Shown: positions 1 to 14,758 of the stretch, in pieces
Numbering within the stretch: the first letter of the stretch is position 1
How the letters are laid out: the number at the start of each line of letters is the position of its first letter
NCBI RefSeq assembly: GCF_037975245.1
Contig: NC_092579.1
Span: forward strand, 23,481,166 to 23,545,165
Length of the DNA stretch: 64,000 nt
Direction of reading: 5' to 3'
Source: Apostichopus japonicus
Lineage: Eukaryota; Echinodermata; Holothuroidea; Aspidochirotida; Stichopodidae
Program-made: the position numbers and the translations under genes
Notes under the pieces: generated by a model
What the model was told of the DNA's origin: nothing
Seen by the model: only the letters and a program-made list of their open reading frames with translations
Databases searched by the model: none

Positions 1-3000
1 ACGTCTACGGCAAACACCACAAGCTTCAATTGAATAAGTTGGCATGTTACACTGTACACTCTTATTGTAGAACCTACTATACGTTAGGATAGGAAATATA
101 AAGGCCTATGCTTTCCATTCGAATGGGTCCATCGTTATTTCATTAAGTTGCACTATAATGTGACTTATACCTAGGCTATAGGCTTCGGAGGGAAAACTGT
201 TGGGTCAATCAGGTAAAAATGCGGCTTTTGTTTCCTATCCTATAACGTATAGGGTAGGGTATAGGTTTATAGATTTACCTTGGTTCCCATCTAAAAATAT
301 TACACGGTATAACAGACCAACGTGTTTGACGCATGAGACTATACCATAACGCCTATACCAACTAGCCTATCACTATCACGTCCACGTTGCCACTATAACC
401 ACCGCTACCACTGGAACAATAAACTATACAACTCTCATACTGACAACACATTTATAATCGTTTTCAAGTAGCTCTTTAGTTCGGCCGGCATGTTTTCTGA
501 CCAAGTATTACTCAGTACAAAATAACAATTAATCACGGCTCTATGGGACACTTGCCTTGATTTTCTTACCAACTGAAGGTTTAATCAGTGAATAGAAAAG
601 AATTTGATTTGAATCCTCAACATTCTTGTCGACCGGACACTTTTCGTAGGTGTATATAATATATATATATATATATATCAAGCACAGTTCAATAAATACT
701 TATGAATGAATCATGGATGAATGTTTCAAATTTTGAACTTTTACTTCAGATCTTAGTATAAAACAGCATCAAAAACATAATAGTAGTTAATATCACTGAA
801 CCTGTTACGACTAATATCGATTATTGATTAAGCAAACCAACCACTGTTGGTAACGCCTTTTAAATCTATTAAATAGTAAATAAATTATTAATTAAAACAA
901 AACAACTAAAATCATGAATGTGTATGCATGTTTGTATGTATATATGCGTGTATGCGTGTTTGTGTGTACGTATATTTGCACAAGTCTATCCATATAGTTT
1001 CATGACGTCATCGCCTTCCTCTTGCAAGCACCGAAAGTTATAGAGGGAAGACTAATATGATGTACGTAGTAATAATATTACATTAAGCATGGAGCATTTT
1101 CTACGAAAATAAACATGAGGGTATAACATAAATGTATAACCATGTTTAAAGGAAACATTTCATGTATAAAAGAAAGTAACAGAAATGCGGAAATTAAGTG
1201 CAATACTGGTCACGCGGTCGTGCATACAAGAACTAAGATTAAAGCAAGTTTTTCCTCTTCACAACTTTTAAGAATGTTGTAAAAAAGGACGGATTTAGAA
1301 GGTTAGAACTGCAGCAAAAGAATACAATAAAGGTCTATATATAGTGTATAGTGTTTCGGAGAGTGCCAATACCATTTGTGTGTAAAGCAAGAACCTTATG
1401 ACTTATATGGAGGAATCTACGTATGTATCATAAAAATCGATTTCAATTAAAGCAGTGCGAGTGCTTTTTCTTTCGCTGTCACGATGGGGGAGGGGGGGGG
1501 GGTAGGGGTTATTTTATTGGTTTTTTCTCCGAACGGTTTGCAATTAATCCTATGTATGCACTCGGTCAAACACATATCCTGAAGTTATGTTCTTAACAAA
1601 GATATCAATGTTGATGGTTTCTCTCTTTCTGTGCGTGTGTGTGGCCGTGTATGTGAAATTTAATGGATTCCATTATCCCAGGATGTAAAGCTATATTTAA
1701 CAATTAGGAAAAATAAGCAACAATATTAACAATTTAGGTGAACCAGTACAGAACGATATATGCTAATATGAGATCAAAGTCCAAAATGCATGCATGATGC
1801 CTTCAATAGAAGTCACGGTATACATTCAAACAACCATGCCTTCTGCTGTATATAGGCCTTAACGAGTCACGCTATACGTAGGCTATATTTTGAGTGTGTG
1901 TTCCATAATAGCAGTGTATATAAAGCCTATAGTCTCTCCGTTACGTCTCTCTCGTCGTCTTCTACACAGAATATCCGCACATCAGTAGAAACGGTTGCCA
2001 AGTAAAACATTACTTATGCCCTTGGCCAAGACTAATTGCATATAGAGTAATGGATAGAACCAAGCCTATGAAAGGCGTACTCGCATAAATATGTCAACCT
2101 ATCATTCCTGTGTATTTATCAAATACTTGGCACCGTATATTTTGTTATCATGAATGGATATCGTGTTATACTACTGAATATCACATTAGCTGCGACATTA
2201 TGTACAGCGATGTATAGAATTGTATAGGATATTTTATTTCCATATGTATCCGTTGATTCAGTTATTATACAATTGATCAAACAATGTATTAACATTAAAC
2301 ATTAAGTCCAGGACAGGAGATGACGGCATCATCACTTTAAGCGCTCATTTTTTAATTTCTGTATTTATTGATATTTGCTGTTCTTTGCACATTAACATAT
2401 CAAAACTAAATTTCGGCCTATGTCATCCTATCGAATGAAAGCCACGCTAACGATATCACCGCAAATGGCTTCAATATATCGCTTTGAAGTTATTGAGTCA
2501 TCAACTTCAACAGTCTAAAAAGCCTTCAAATATACACAATTCCAAAACTTTTAATATATTCTGTTCCATCATCAATCCCTCCCCCCCCCCCAACCCTACC
2601 CCCTTGACTATGTTTACAGTCCCAGTTTGAATCTCCTTTATGGCTAAACACGGTCATATTCATGTACTACGCGAAGTTACATTGATTGACCAGACACGTA
2701 ATCCTTTGCGATTGATATAGACGATAGCCGGATGAAAACACGATAAATCGCCCGCTTGACAGAGTGAATAGCTACTGACAATGATGAAATGTCAGTTTAT
2801 TTGCGTCACGAGGATGTAAACCGTCAATGTAGGTGACACCAGACGGTACCCGTGGGAGCAAAGGATACCCCTGGGAGATGGTTGTAGGCAGTCTAAGGTA
2901 AACATTCTCACATAATGACGTATGAATGCGATACATTTTTTTTTGTTCTGCGGTTGAATGTCTTAAAGGAAGGCCGGTGGATCGATGATTCATACGTAAT

Positions 3001-4512
3001 TAAATGTTGCCTTTGTTCCATAGCTCACACCGCGTTTGTTGGGCTAGTAAACTGGCGTATACAATATCACGACATGACCAAAAGAGTGGCAAATATCACG
3101 GAAATATATATTTTTTTTCAGTTTTGAATCATAAAGCGATATTTTTTTTACTACTTCATCGTATTCCACGTATATGATTTTGAGACGCTCTCGTCAATCC
3201 AATTGTGTGATGTCTCTTACAAAAATGTTGTAAGAAACAGTTTCTTGCACGTAGAAAAATAACAGTAAAATAACAAGAGCAATACCCCCCCCCTCACCCG
3301 ATTCATATATATGTAACGTATAGGCTAGAGTCGAGCTATATAAAACAAATGTGATAGTAATATAGAGACATAATAAGTTTACCTATTGTGAACTCGATAC
3401 TAAAGGTGAACAACATATCTACTATTCATTTTTATTTGTCTTGCATTAGTATTTGAAGGTGCTTGTAGTTGTGTTTTTCATTAGCGTTTGTATTTGCGTT
3501 TGTTTTGTCTGCTGCGTTTGTATTTACAAATTTGTAGTTTTGTGTATTTGCACTTTGCATTTGTATTTGTATTTGTGTGTGCGTTTGTGTTTTGCATTTT
3601 TTATATTTTTTATGTTCATGGTCGTGGTTTCGTTTGTGTGGCAGGTAAACACAACCAGACTGAAACCAGTTTCTACGAGAAGTCAAACCATTTTGTAAAA
3701 CAACTTAAACGTATATAAGCCTACACGCAGCGTATATTCGTACAATAGAAATTCTTATGAATCAAACAATTTCTCAAAGCAAACATGCTTTGATAACATA
3801 CATTTCACTGAATAGTCTAAATTCCATCATTCTTTACAGGAGTGTAAATGTATAGGAACAAGGAGTGATAAATGGTTTCTGATTTTCACAATTCCAACAG
3901 GCACTAAAATACCAGCATCATCACCAAGCAAATGCAATTGATGTAACAACACTGCTGTTGCCCCCCCCCCACACCCACCCCCTACATGGATACCCTATGA
4001 TACCAATAACCAAAACAGTTTTGAAATTGAACATACAACTTGCTATCAGCGAGGACAGTTGTATAGACAAACCACAATACGTGTTACTCATCTTCCGTAG
4101 ATGGACACACCATCAAACTCCATTGATGATAAGAAAGATCCAACATTGGAGGGAATAAGTGATCTCTTTTGCTTAAGTTGTCCTATCTGTCACTAGGGTG
4201 GGGAAAAAACCCTTCATGATACCCCTCCCAACCCGCTCACTCCCTACACCGACTCGCCTCCCTTGTTGACGTATACGGCATGTATAGATAAAAGTATGCT
4301 AATTGTACACGATTTAAACGTTTCCGAATCTCAATCACATAGGTTGACCATAGATATGCTGATGAATCGATGAGTGGAGATAACTGTAATTGATACTGGG
4401 TGGGTAGGAAGTTGAAATCGTATTCGCAGACATAAATTCGACAACTCTCACTCTTTGTGGTGTCAGCAATCTTGTTCTTTCTATATCTTTAGGTTAAATA
4501 TCCAGTAGGCCT
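1..4512. other. Intergenic, no gene recognised
   Basis: AT-rich sequence with (TA)n at 655-678, a G tract at 1488-1502, C tracts at 2579-2591, 3284-3293 and 3960-3970, and a degenerate TTTGTR repeat at 3440-3620 whose apparent frames are low complexity. No family resemblance in any frame. Confidence 0.7.
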
Positions 4513-4838
4513 ATTGGTGTCCCACGAATGTTACATAATAATAATAATACAATTAATAATAATAATAATCAGCAGTTATTTTTAGGACGCTTAAGCGGGC
4601 TTATGGATTACAACTTTCACGTCAGGTGGCTTCCAATTCAACATTTTAACTCATCTTTTCAATTTAGAAAGTCATTTCAGATGGGAAAATCGTAGATTGC
4701 TCTTGGATGAAAAACCCACGTTACTATAACCCGGCAGGGAATCGAACCCAGAACCTCCCGATTGCTAATCCCCTTTGCTTCAAATGCCACCGCCTTTAAC
4801 CACGCGGCCACAAGCACCGTGTATTCCTTATTATATAC
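4513..4838 (-). mobile_element. tRNA-headed SINE-like copy (family B), minus strand
   Basis: Read on the - strand, a tRNA-like head (GCGTGGTTAAAGGCGGTGG ... GGTTCTGGGTTCGATTCCCT, about 4740-4815) is followed by a body that recurs at 52051-52245 and an (ATT)n tail (4540-4570). GGTGTCCCACGAATGT flanks the tail at 4514-4529 and recurs at 5171-5186, a possible target-site duplication that also encloses the adjacent minisatellite. Confidence 0.6.
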
Positions 4839-5170
4839 TATTACATACAGTAGAAATATAGTAATACACTACTCCATACAGTAGACGTATAGTGATACAC
4901 TTCTGCATACAGTAGACGTATAGTAATACACTACTACAGACAGTAGACGCATAGTACTACACTACTACAGACAGTAGACGTATAGTAATACACAACAACA
5001 TACAGTAGACGCATAGTAATAGACTACTACATACAGTAGACGTATAGTAATGCACTACTACAGACAGTAGACGTACAGCAATACACTACTACAGACAGTA
5101 GACGTTTAGCAATACACTACTACATACAGTAGACGTATAGTAATACTCTACCTCAGACAGTAGACATATA
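4839..5170. repeat. 31-bp minisatellite, about 10 copies
   Basis: The unit is roughly CAGTAGACGTATAGTAATAC plus ACTACTACATA. Copies vary at CATA/CAGA and TATAG/CATAG. It stands beside a SINE-like element, inside the GGTGTCCCACGAATGT direct repeats. Confidence 0.95.
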
Positions 5171-5186
5171 GGTGTCCCACGAATGT

Positions 5187-6917
5187 CATATATGAATCCA
5201 TATGGAAATTAAAGTACGTTATATGAGGGATGAAATTTGTAAATTATGTTTGTGTTTTCCCCCTCAACTTCACATAGACTTATTTCACTTCCGACCATTA
5301 GTTCGTATAGAAAACATTTTCTCATTTAGGATCAAATATCCATATTTAATATTGCGTTTATTTATTAAAAAGGATATTGAAAATGCAACGACTGTGGTAG
5401 AGATATGAATAATAAACCTATATTATGAATTTGAAAGCAGGAATTGGGAAATCTAGAACAGTGACGAAAAGTCTCCCTGGGATCCGAATTCGAGCCTCGT
5501 TATAAATATTAAATTGTTAAGTGAGTAGGTACATTTATTAATGAACGAACGCACAAAGGGAGCTTCAACTATTTACCTCTCGGAGACAATTTCGTTTTCT
5601 CTTCCTGAAAAAAAAGCTAATGATAGCCTATACATACAATTGCAACAGATATAATGATAGCCTATACATACATCTGTAACAGCTAATGATAGCCTATATA
5701 TACATCATTACTCTATAAGTAGTCAGTTCATATAGCGTTGTGTTGAACAGAATCCACCGTTTTACATTTGGATCAAGGGATTCGTTTTTCTTAAATCAAC
5801 CTTAAGGAAATATCAAAAAACAAAAACTTTGTCACTTAATGAATACGTTGTTAATTATATCAGACGAGTTTTCCGGTTTATGCCGAAACTATCATCTTCC
5901 GTCGCAACTATTTCCTTCATTATTATACATTAATCGGTAATAATCACACATAGGCCATACATTCAATAACCACTGTGAAAAGTTCGCAATTATTTCGACA
6001 CTGTTCGTCTTCCTTGAAATCAAAATTGTCGACTACCAAATAAATATATGTTACTGAATCCCACTATAATTATTATTATTATTGTCGAACAGCATTGGAA
6101 AAGTTGAAAAAAAAATCAAAAAGATGATTTCATTCATTTGAGAAGTAATAGATTAAATATGCCGTATATAATGCGTGTTTTTATATATGGCTCTTCTGAA
6201 ACTATATCCAGTAATATTTCAAAGATAATAACCTAAGCATTATTGTGACATTGGCATCATCTAAAGTGTCATACTAGGCATTCTATAGAGACATTCTTAT
6301 AAACAAAAAAAAAAGGATAATTGACCTGCAGTCCAAATTGCCGATTAGGTTTAGATTATGATATCACCAAACGGCCTATGACAGTTTGGCTGCAAGAAGG
6401 AATCCATCAATCAATGGGAAATGAATGTGTAACTGTTTATGAAAATGTAAAGTTCATGTCAAGTGAGCGTCTTAAATTCCTGCGATTTATTTGTATTGAC
6501 AAAGTCAACGTAACGATTATCTTTTGGTTATGTACTTGTATATTTATAAGAATCAGATAGTGGTATGAATACACAAGCAAACTGATAACGTTGAGGGACT
6601 ATAGATAATGATGCCTTCAATATAACATTGTAATAACGTCTAGGGCGAAATATACTGTTGTTGAGTCTTGTTCAAAAACGAAGAAACACATTTTCCAGCA
6701 AACAGTACGATGGAACTGCAGGGGATGGAGTGGTGGGGGGGGGGGGCGGCGGAGAAGGAGGAGGAGAGAGGATCACGTGGTTGAATTCTTGTGCGCAAAC
6801 TCTATCTTGGGCCACTTTTCTTTAATACTTTTATCCCAACGAGTGTTTTATATGATACAGCTGTATATATGTTAAAGGTTTTTTTTTTAGATTCCGATGG
6901 AATCTGAACATACGATC
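5187..6917. other. Intergenic, no gene recognised
   Basis: Besides the three-copy 38-bp repeat and a G-rich stretch at 6728-6770, nothing recognisable is seen. Confidence 0.65.
5615..5715. repeat. Three copies of a ~38-bp repeat
   Basis: AATGATAGCCTATACATAC recurs three times at about 37-38 bp spacing (third copy TATATATAC). Confidence 0.85.
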
Positions 6918-6990
6918 AGCGTCCATAGCCCAGTGGTTAAGGTGTCCGCATATAAAGCGGGAGGCCCGGTTTCGAATCCCGGTGGAGGCT
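6918..6990 (+). tRNA. tRNA-like sequence, probably pseudogene or SINE head
   Basis: The ends AGCGTCCA and TGGAGGCT pair with one mismatch. TAGCCCAGTGG fits an A box. A TCCGC/GCGGG anticodon stem encloses the loop ATATAAA, which would give anticodon ATA. The B box reads GGTTTCGAATCC, one T longer than GGTTCGAATCC. The unusual anticodon, the B-box insertion and the (TA)n tract shortly downstream suggest a tRNA-derived SINE head rather than a working gene. Confidence 0.45.
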
Positions 6991-7035
6991 GGAAGTTTAT
7001 TCACTGTTCTTGATTTTCCAACTCATTAAGATTTC

Positions 7036-7276
<241 letters not shown>

Positions 7277-7606
7277 AGACAATTTTTTCGGTTCCATGAC
7301 CACATCCTTACCTCCATGCATTAGGTTAATCGAGGAAAAATCGCAGGTGGTGCATATTGACTACCTATTAGACCGTTTTCATTACCGCCTACATGTTTAT
7401 TACTCCAGTAAAAGATATGATGACTGTAGGGGGGAATAAACCCATTTGGTAAACAACAGAATACCGACCTGCGTTCGCTTATGGTATTCAACCACTGGAG
7501 CGAGCATATTAAATATGCGTCATTCTGCACATCATTTTAAAACGTTCCATAATCGAAAGGACCCATTAATCATCACACAATCGATACACAAATAATGAAA
7601 ACGAAC

Positions 7607-7656
<50 letters not shown>

Positions 7657-7658
<2 letters not shown>

Positions 7659-8302
7659 AGGGCGGCGGAAGCACTTTCAATCTGGGGGGGGGCACCGACA
7701 TCAAAGGGCACTTTGCAGAAATTCGATTGGACTGATGCAGCCTTATATTTAGTAGCCTTTATAACTCTTATTGTATTATCTTATTTGCGTATACACATCA
7801 CTCCATCAACGCCCCCCCCCCCCCACCCTCAAGGAAAATATGCATACTAGCACTGCAATATCCAATGTGCAAATTGGGAAACAACGAACAAGTTTTCTTT
7901 TGAGACAAAATGAGGTGAAATCATGCGCTAGTTGCTAATGTAGGAATCTTCCGAATTAGAGTCTTTGTCAATATCTTAACAATTTTTTCCATTCGAAATA
8001 GCTTTGAGTTTGACCCACAGAAATTCATTAAAAGTCAGGGGCATAGCCAGGATTTGCAAAGTTGTATGCACGACTATCTGAGCGGAGCGCCACCATAGGT
8101 TGGCGCGGAGCGTACAAGCAATTTTTTGGTTTTACAAACCCCTCAGATGGCTGGAAACGGCCCTTCCCGAGTGTTCATTCTGGTTCCCTGGCCTCTTGTT
8201 AACTTGAGACACCTCAATTTTTATGTAGAAAAAGGGCACATTTTTAACCTGAGGAAACGTGGGGGGCACGTGCCCCCTGTGCCCCCGGTTCCGCCGCCCT
8301 TG
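7657..8302. mobile_element. hAT-like nonautonomous element inserted in (TA)n
   Basis: The left end CAAGGGCGGCGGAAGC and the reverse complement of the right end CAAGGGCGGCGGAACC form terminal inverted repeats. Both flanks are (TA)n, so an 8-bp target duplication cannot be told apart. The interior has a GGGGGGGCAC stretch at each side, a C homopolymer at 7811-7825 and a second terminus-like CAGGGGCATAGCCAGG at 8036. No transposase frame is present. It could also be two abutting elements. Confidence 0.6.
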
Positions 8303-8384
<82 letters not shown>

Positions 8385-11300
8385 TGTCATATGCCAATCA
8401 GAAACAGAGGTAGTCTTTATAATATTGGTCTAATGCCTAACGTTGTATTAAATCATTTATAATTATTTTGCGATGATCAGCCTTGCATATAATATATAAA
8501 CAGGCGACGTACTGCATCCGACGAAAAACAACAACTTGGCAAGATGAACCACTTAGGCATAGAATGAAACACGGGATGCCGTGAGGGCAGGGGTTGACGG
8601 GGGGGGGGGGGGAGCGGAATGCCTATAGTAGAATCTAGAGGCTATGCTATAGTGTTTGTGACTTAATTTCGATATGAAAGTTCACATGTACAGTCAGCCG
8701 TGTGTATAAACTGACTTCCATGCACGTGCAATCGTGCAGTCAATGTCGTACTGCAACGGTGTTTTGATCGGAAGTTATAAAAAAGACTGTAATGCCATGC
8801 ACGTTTCATTTGCTGATTGGCTGGAAGGGTTGCGCAATCGTGATATTTCTCAACATATGGAACGGTTGCAGTTGGATACATCGCTGCGGCAGGACCACAG
8901 TACATGGAACGACCGAACAAGGATATGATAACGCTGATAAAACGAGACATGCACCCCTCCTGTATTACGATACAGTAGTTATAAAGAGTAGATTTTTATA
9001 TCATCTCGATGTAGTGACGTAGGCCTACGTGCGCCCGTTGCTTTAACCGTAATCCATCGACAGTATATATATACCCTACTGGCCAACCACTCTACTCACT
9101 CCCTTTAATACAAGTACCGCACTGAAAACAAACTCATTTAAATTGGTAGTCTACTTAAATCTACTTGATGGAGTGGGAAACTACAACTATGAAACCTCTT
9201 ATGACTGACCGTAAACAATGAAATTAACTTTGACTTGCAACTTAAATGTTTCTATGAAGTTATGATTCACTCTTTGAGTCTCTCCCATCCCCACAATACG
9301 GCACACCTACCCCATCACCCTCCCGCCAGGTACCCAGTCTCAACCCCACACCACCCCCATCCCCACCCCCATTCACACCACATATCGCCAAAACTATTCG
9401 GACTTTCTCTACTCTCTACTAAGTAAATCTACGCGGACTTTTAGCCTATATTTTGCCCGCAGCCTAGAATGTTCCGTAACGTCAATTACAATTTTTAAAA
9501 ATTTATTTTTGAACTTACACTTCTAAATCTTCTTTTGGTAATGCGATCGGCAATGAAAATCCTGTCGTCTGCCATGACAAGATTATTATTTCCTGGGTAA
9601 ATAGGTCACAAATTTACTCCCTCCTATCTCCCACGCTTCTTTCGTGACCAATGTTTTTCTTCTTCCTTCTTTAATGTCAAGGTCAGTTTGACTCGGACAA
9701 TAAAAGCATAACACAAAAATGTCCTTTATTTGTTATCTCGTAATGTTACGAAATGTCAATGGGACATTAACATTGTAGTTACAGACAGCGGATATTTCAA
9801 TATCACATGAGAAATAGAAGTAGTAGTTAATAGTACTAGTAGTAGTAGAAGTGGTGTTAGCACAGTCAATCCACGTAGCGTGAAAACGCACGTATCATTC
9901 AAAAGCATCGATATTAATTAATTCCATGTATTCCAAAATGTGTCTCCGTAACGAGTTAAGTTACTACGTGTAGACTGATCTACGTGTAGACTGATCTACG
10001 CGCACTCTTCACTTCCACTGTATACTACCGCTGTTCCGTTTGAGTCTCAAATAATCCGCGCAAAACAACGAACATGGGACTCACTTGTCACCTCTAATGC
10101 CCCCGTTTTAAAAGCACAACACGATTTTGCTTCAACACACGACACTAAAGCCCGCGTGAATTCACAGAAGAGGCAAACGTTAGTGTTTCCTTTATCCTTT
10201 TTATATGTATATATAGATATATATATGTATATATATGTATATATAAATATGTATACATATCCGTTCAGCTGTTCTAATTTGAAACTGTACGAGAAGCTTA
10301 TTGACCAATCCGATCCTTTGTAAGGCGAGCCGATATGTGTACTTGAACTGCGTATATGATATACTTATCTGTTAAACACTCATAATGAATCCAATTAAGT
10401 AAACAAATCCCTGCCGGTTAGTTTAAAGCCACTAGTAATGTGCATGCACAATGAAAGCCAACAAGGCAGATAAAAACATGTTTCCTTCATGATCATAACT
10501 CATAGAGTAGTTACGGCGTACAGTTACATACCACATTATATACGTCTCTTCATTAAATGAGACTTCACAGCATTGAGAATAAAACTTCCTATTATCGTTC
10601 GATACTGCCGAGGTAGGTTGCGCAATGCAATACTGTCAAGAGGGGATGATTTATTCCATGAGCGTGTCAAGTTACCTAATTATTGCGCCATATAACTGTT
10701 ACGCCATTTTCCAAAACATTCCAGTGCATTCCGGATTGCAAAATATGTCGTTAACATAATATCAGTATATAGGGGGTATATACTGAATTACGCTACCAGA
10801 AAGGAATTTAATTGCTAACCTGTTTCCGTGTACTCATTACAGAGGGGAATTGTAGCCTACACGACGTACTCAAGTTGTTGTACTCGCAACACAAGAAATC
10901 TAGCATAGATGCTATTTGTACAATTTTGAGTATTCGTATACTCGCTCTCAGGGACTTGTACTCGAATACATACCAAGGAGGGGCAGTGGGGGGGGGGGGC
11001 GCTGGGGATTCTTCTTGTACTGTACCGCGTATACACTCATGCTGTGATACACTCATACCATGAAGTTAGGCTTTCAAATACCCTTTTTTTACCGACTGTT
11101 ACCGAGAATTGTCAATTTAATATTGCAATGGACTGTCAAACCAAATCAATCTCCTATGCTATTTCCAGCGAGTGAAAGTTAATCAGAGAGGTGGAGAGAG
11201 AGAGAGAGAGAGGGGGAGAGATGTTAATGAATGGAGTTCAGTTCTCAATATGATAAAGTTGACTTAGAGACGGTTTCGTGTCAGTACCAATCACATGCCA

Positions 11301-14300
11301 TGCATATACGCAGAAATGTGGAAATCTTTCAACATTCTCAAATTTTTCCTTCAATATGTTGAAATTTGATTATTCAAGCTAAATGAATCACTGGTAGTTT
11401 GCTGTAGGGTTCACATACTGAGGTAACATCGAAACCTTTATCAAGTTCAAATAAAAAAAAAATGCTATTTCATCACAACAGTATTGTTCCAATTATTTTC
11501 GTGGACGAAAATGAAACTAGGAATTTGTTAACTTGAATGACGTTAACAAAGTGAATTAACGGGTCAGTAAACTTGTTTGCTGTGCGAGACTATTGTATCA
11601 GTGTACTTGAACTACTATACATGAAGTAATGCATGATAAACAGTGGGTAGAAAGTATGGAACCATATTAAAGACGTGTGTGTGTTATAAGGGTGTGTGTA
11701 TCGGGAGAGGGGAGGGGGGGGGGGGTAAATAAGGGGACAAGGTGGACGGGGATCGGTAGAAAGTATAAGTATTCACATACCTTACCTTCTAAACACGGTT
11801 ACTAATTGTTTCGATCGGGATTTAATGGGAAACAAATGGACTTATATATGTTGGTAACCATGTACTGTATATTTTGTTCAATCGATATGAGTTTTATAGA
11901 CTGAAGCGAGGTTAGTCCATCCTCTCTACCGCCATTTACACAATGTATGTATTTATGTAGCTTTTCCAAATTAGAAAAGTGGTTTGTCCTTAAAATACAT
12001 CTGGACCGAAGTTAAACTCTGGTGATCATTTTGTATATAATTTCGAGCCTCCGCTGGACTCACGCATTATTATTCTAAATCGGTCTGTAATGCATACTGT
12101 GAGATGTGAAAACTTGAAAATCAAGAAAAGACCGTGACGTATATGTGCCCTTCAAAAGTGGTTATGATAAGTAACAAGTTATTTAGCTTACTGCACCCCT
12201 CCCCCACCACCCTTAACTCAACTTCCCATCTCCCTCTTTCTTCAGTTCTCCACGGACCCTTTAAATGTTACCATGAAGCATTTTCATGATTTCAACCTAT
12301 AGTATGCATCCGCCGTAGGTATATATATACGGGTCATATCACGTGACACATTTAATATCCTATTGATCTCGACTGTCCCTTGAAACAATGTAATCTTAGC
12401 AACAGCAATATGATATGCCTCGATCTTAACATATGATGTATCTCAAGTTACATGTAACTGCTCATGCATGCATACACATATGAGGCTAGTAAAAATTGTG
12501 TATGAAACAAAATGTCATTTGTGGTACAATTCTGCCTTTATAAACTAATGATTTTAATGCATGTGTCTAATGCGTCATACCTCCCCCACCTCCCCTGCCG
12601 TTTGGAAACTTTGAACTTCGAAATGTAGCTACCCTCTCCCTCCCTCCCTCCCGCTCGCTTCCCCTCCCCCCACCCCCATTGCCCCAAGTCCCCCACCTCC
12701 CCATGCACATGGTTGTGGACGCGTCTATTATATACCTCAACTATATGAATTCAACGTTCTACGTTCTATTATTTCACCTTTTCTGAAGTAAGTAGTTTTT
12801 GGTCGAGTCACTAAAGTGGAAGGGTTTTGCAGTATTTTTTCAGTCAAGTGATATAAGCCTGATTAGATACTTTAAAGAGATTTATTTGATTTTTTGTTTT
12901 ACTAAATGTAATTACTTCTTTTTTATTTCAACATGTCGCTCTGCAAACCTTTGGTAAGGGATCCGACTTTATCACATAACTTTATCATAACTGATTAAGG
13001 TTGTTGGTTTTATGACGATAAACACATATTAAATTGATTGTTTCCTAAGTTTTCCTGCAAAGTCTATCATTATCAAGATGAACGAAAAAGAAGAAAAGGA
13101 AAATTGCATAATTGGCAAACTTCCTTTACACAGCAAATTGTAAGATCATATGACAAGGGAGCTGCTACTCTAACTCTTAGAGTAGAAGGTCCCTGGTATG
13201 ACTGTAAAAATAACGCAGTGTTATAGTTACACTCAATCACATAGTAGGGATCCATGTTGATATTAAAGGATTAATGGAAATTATGATAACGTGTTATAGA
13301 TGGAATCTCATTTAGGTTTAGAGAAATGGCGTCGCTTAAGAAAAATCTTGCCCTATACATAAGTTAATCCATAGGTCTTCTTACACCATCACCATTTTGG
13401 TTCAGAATTGACAATACATTAAAAAAATAATGCATCGTTGAAAAATCAAAACATCTGTCGCACACTTACATTGAAATGATAGTGAATGAAGAAAAGTCAT
13501 TTATATAATCACCAACATTCCCTTCAGCCAACCAGTTCCCCCCACCCCCCCCCGCACTTATAATTGAATTGTATGTGAATGTAGGTGCTTTGGATAGTCT
13601 TACATACGTTTATTTTTGCCCTTTGCAGTCAGATTTTCGGTGGGTTAAAGACTGACGTAAAAAGGAAATCTGCAGAGAGGCAAAGTGTAAGGTTAAGTTT
13701 ACATTGATGTTTCTAATCCTGTCCTTCCGAAGCAAGGATGTCTATAACGTGCAGCTCAACTCTCCGACTGTAACGCGACCCGAATCAACTCGACCGTTGT
13801 AACCTAGTTTTCGTTAGTCGTAAAGACCCACGGCCTTACAGGTGACCCCCCCCCTCCCCTGCAAACTGAACGACTGATAAACGCACATGCAATGACTGTT
13901 TCCTGTACGCCTTGCGTTAGTCATGAACCGCCACACATTGGCGAATGGTAGTCGGGGAAACGCCTCATGTTCAGTTTCCCGGGCTCTTGATCACTGTCCG
14001 ATTATCCACTGTCCGATTATCCACGAATTTTCCAAGTTAAGGACTTTCCGAGTTTAGGTCTGGTAGTGAAGTTAACTGTATACGTCCATCAATAAGCCGG
14101 GCATTAGGTGGCGGGCTTTATGTGCTGGCTGCCTAAAAGATGGCGCCATGCAACTTTAACTGCATGAAATTGATAATATCAGGAGATTTGCATAACAAGT
14201 TAATTAAACTAAGTCGGTACTTTGAAAACTGTAATATATAGCGTGTGAAGTAAAAACAAACTATTCCAAGTCCCAACTTCATCGCATGTTGCGCTGTTGA

Positions 14301-14494
14301 AATATAACATACTGTATACTTTATTCACTTAAATGGGCTAAGTAGCCATACAGAGTTGGATATGAAATGCACCAATAATGGTGTTTGTTGTCTTTCAAAA
14401 GTCATTATACTTTTGGTGTTTAGGGTTTTTCAGATTGGCGGATTTTCCTTGAGTATCCTTACAATGTAAAATAAATAACTAAAATAATAACTTG
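8303..14494. other. Intergenic, no gene recognised
   Basis: A (TA)n tract (8303-8378), G tracts at 8600-8613, 10989-11000 and 11712-11725, a C-rich stretch at 9290-9380, GA repeats at 11190-11215, and C-rich text at 12580-12710 and 13535-13555. No credible exon is visible. Confidence 0.65.
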
Positions 14495-14555
14495 AATTTA
14501 CCCATGCAGTCTAATGTGTACGATCATATCACAATGAACATACCACTTCTCGTGA
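14495..14555 (+). pseudogene. 5S-like fragment with related upstream sequence
   Basis: TACGATCATATCACAATGAA then CATACCACTTCTCGT is a diverged match to the first 40 nt or so of the 5S-like locus at 17178. It is preceded by GAATTTACCCAT, similar to AAATTTACCAT before that locus, and also carries AATG just before TACGA. Similarity stops after CTCGT. Confidence 0.5.
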
Positions 14556-14758
14556 CGGTACTATAGTTTTCGGTTACCTTCCTTGTTTTCGTGGATTTTG
14601 TTGATATTACTAGATTTTGGCTAGTTTATGGTGTACTTGTCGTCAATATTTTAATTATGTTGGTTTTTAATCATCACTGTTTTGTGTGTTTTGGACGGGT
14701 TTTTTTGTGTGTGAGCCGTCGCTGTGTCTTCTGACGCACGAGGTTTCGCGACCACAAG

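Noticed and set aside
3453-3698. Cys/Val/Phe-rich frames resembling a membrane peptide
   Set aside because: They derive from a degenerate TTTGTR simple repeat.
6918-6990. Functional tRNA gene
   Set aside because: The B box has an extra base and the deduced anticodon ATA is unusual; a SINE head or pseudogene fits better, so it is listed with low confidence.
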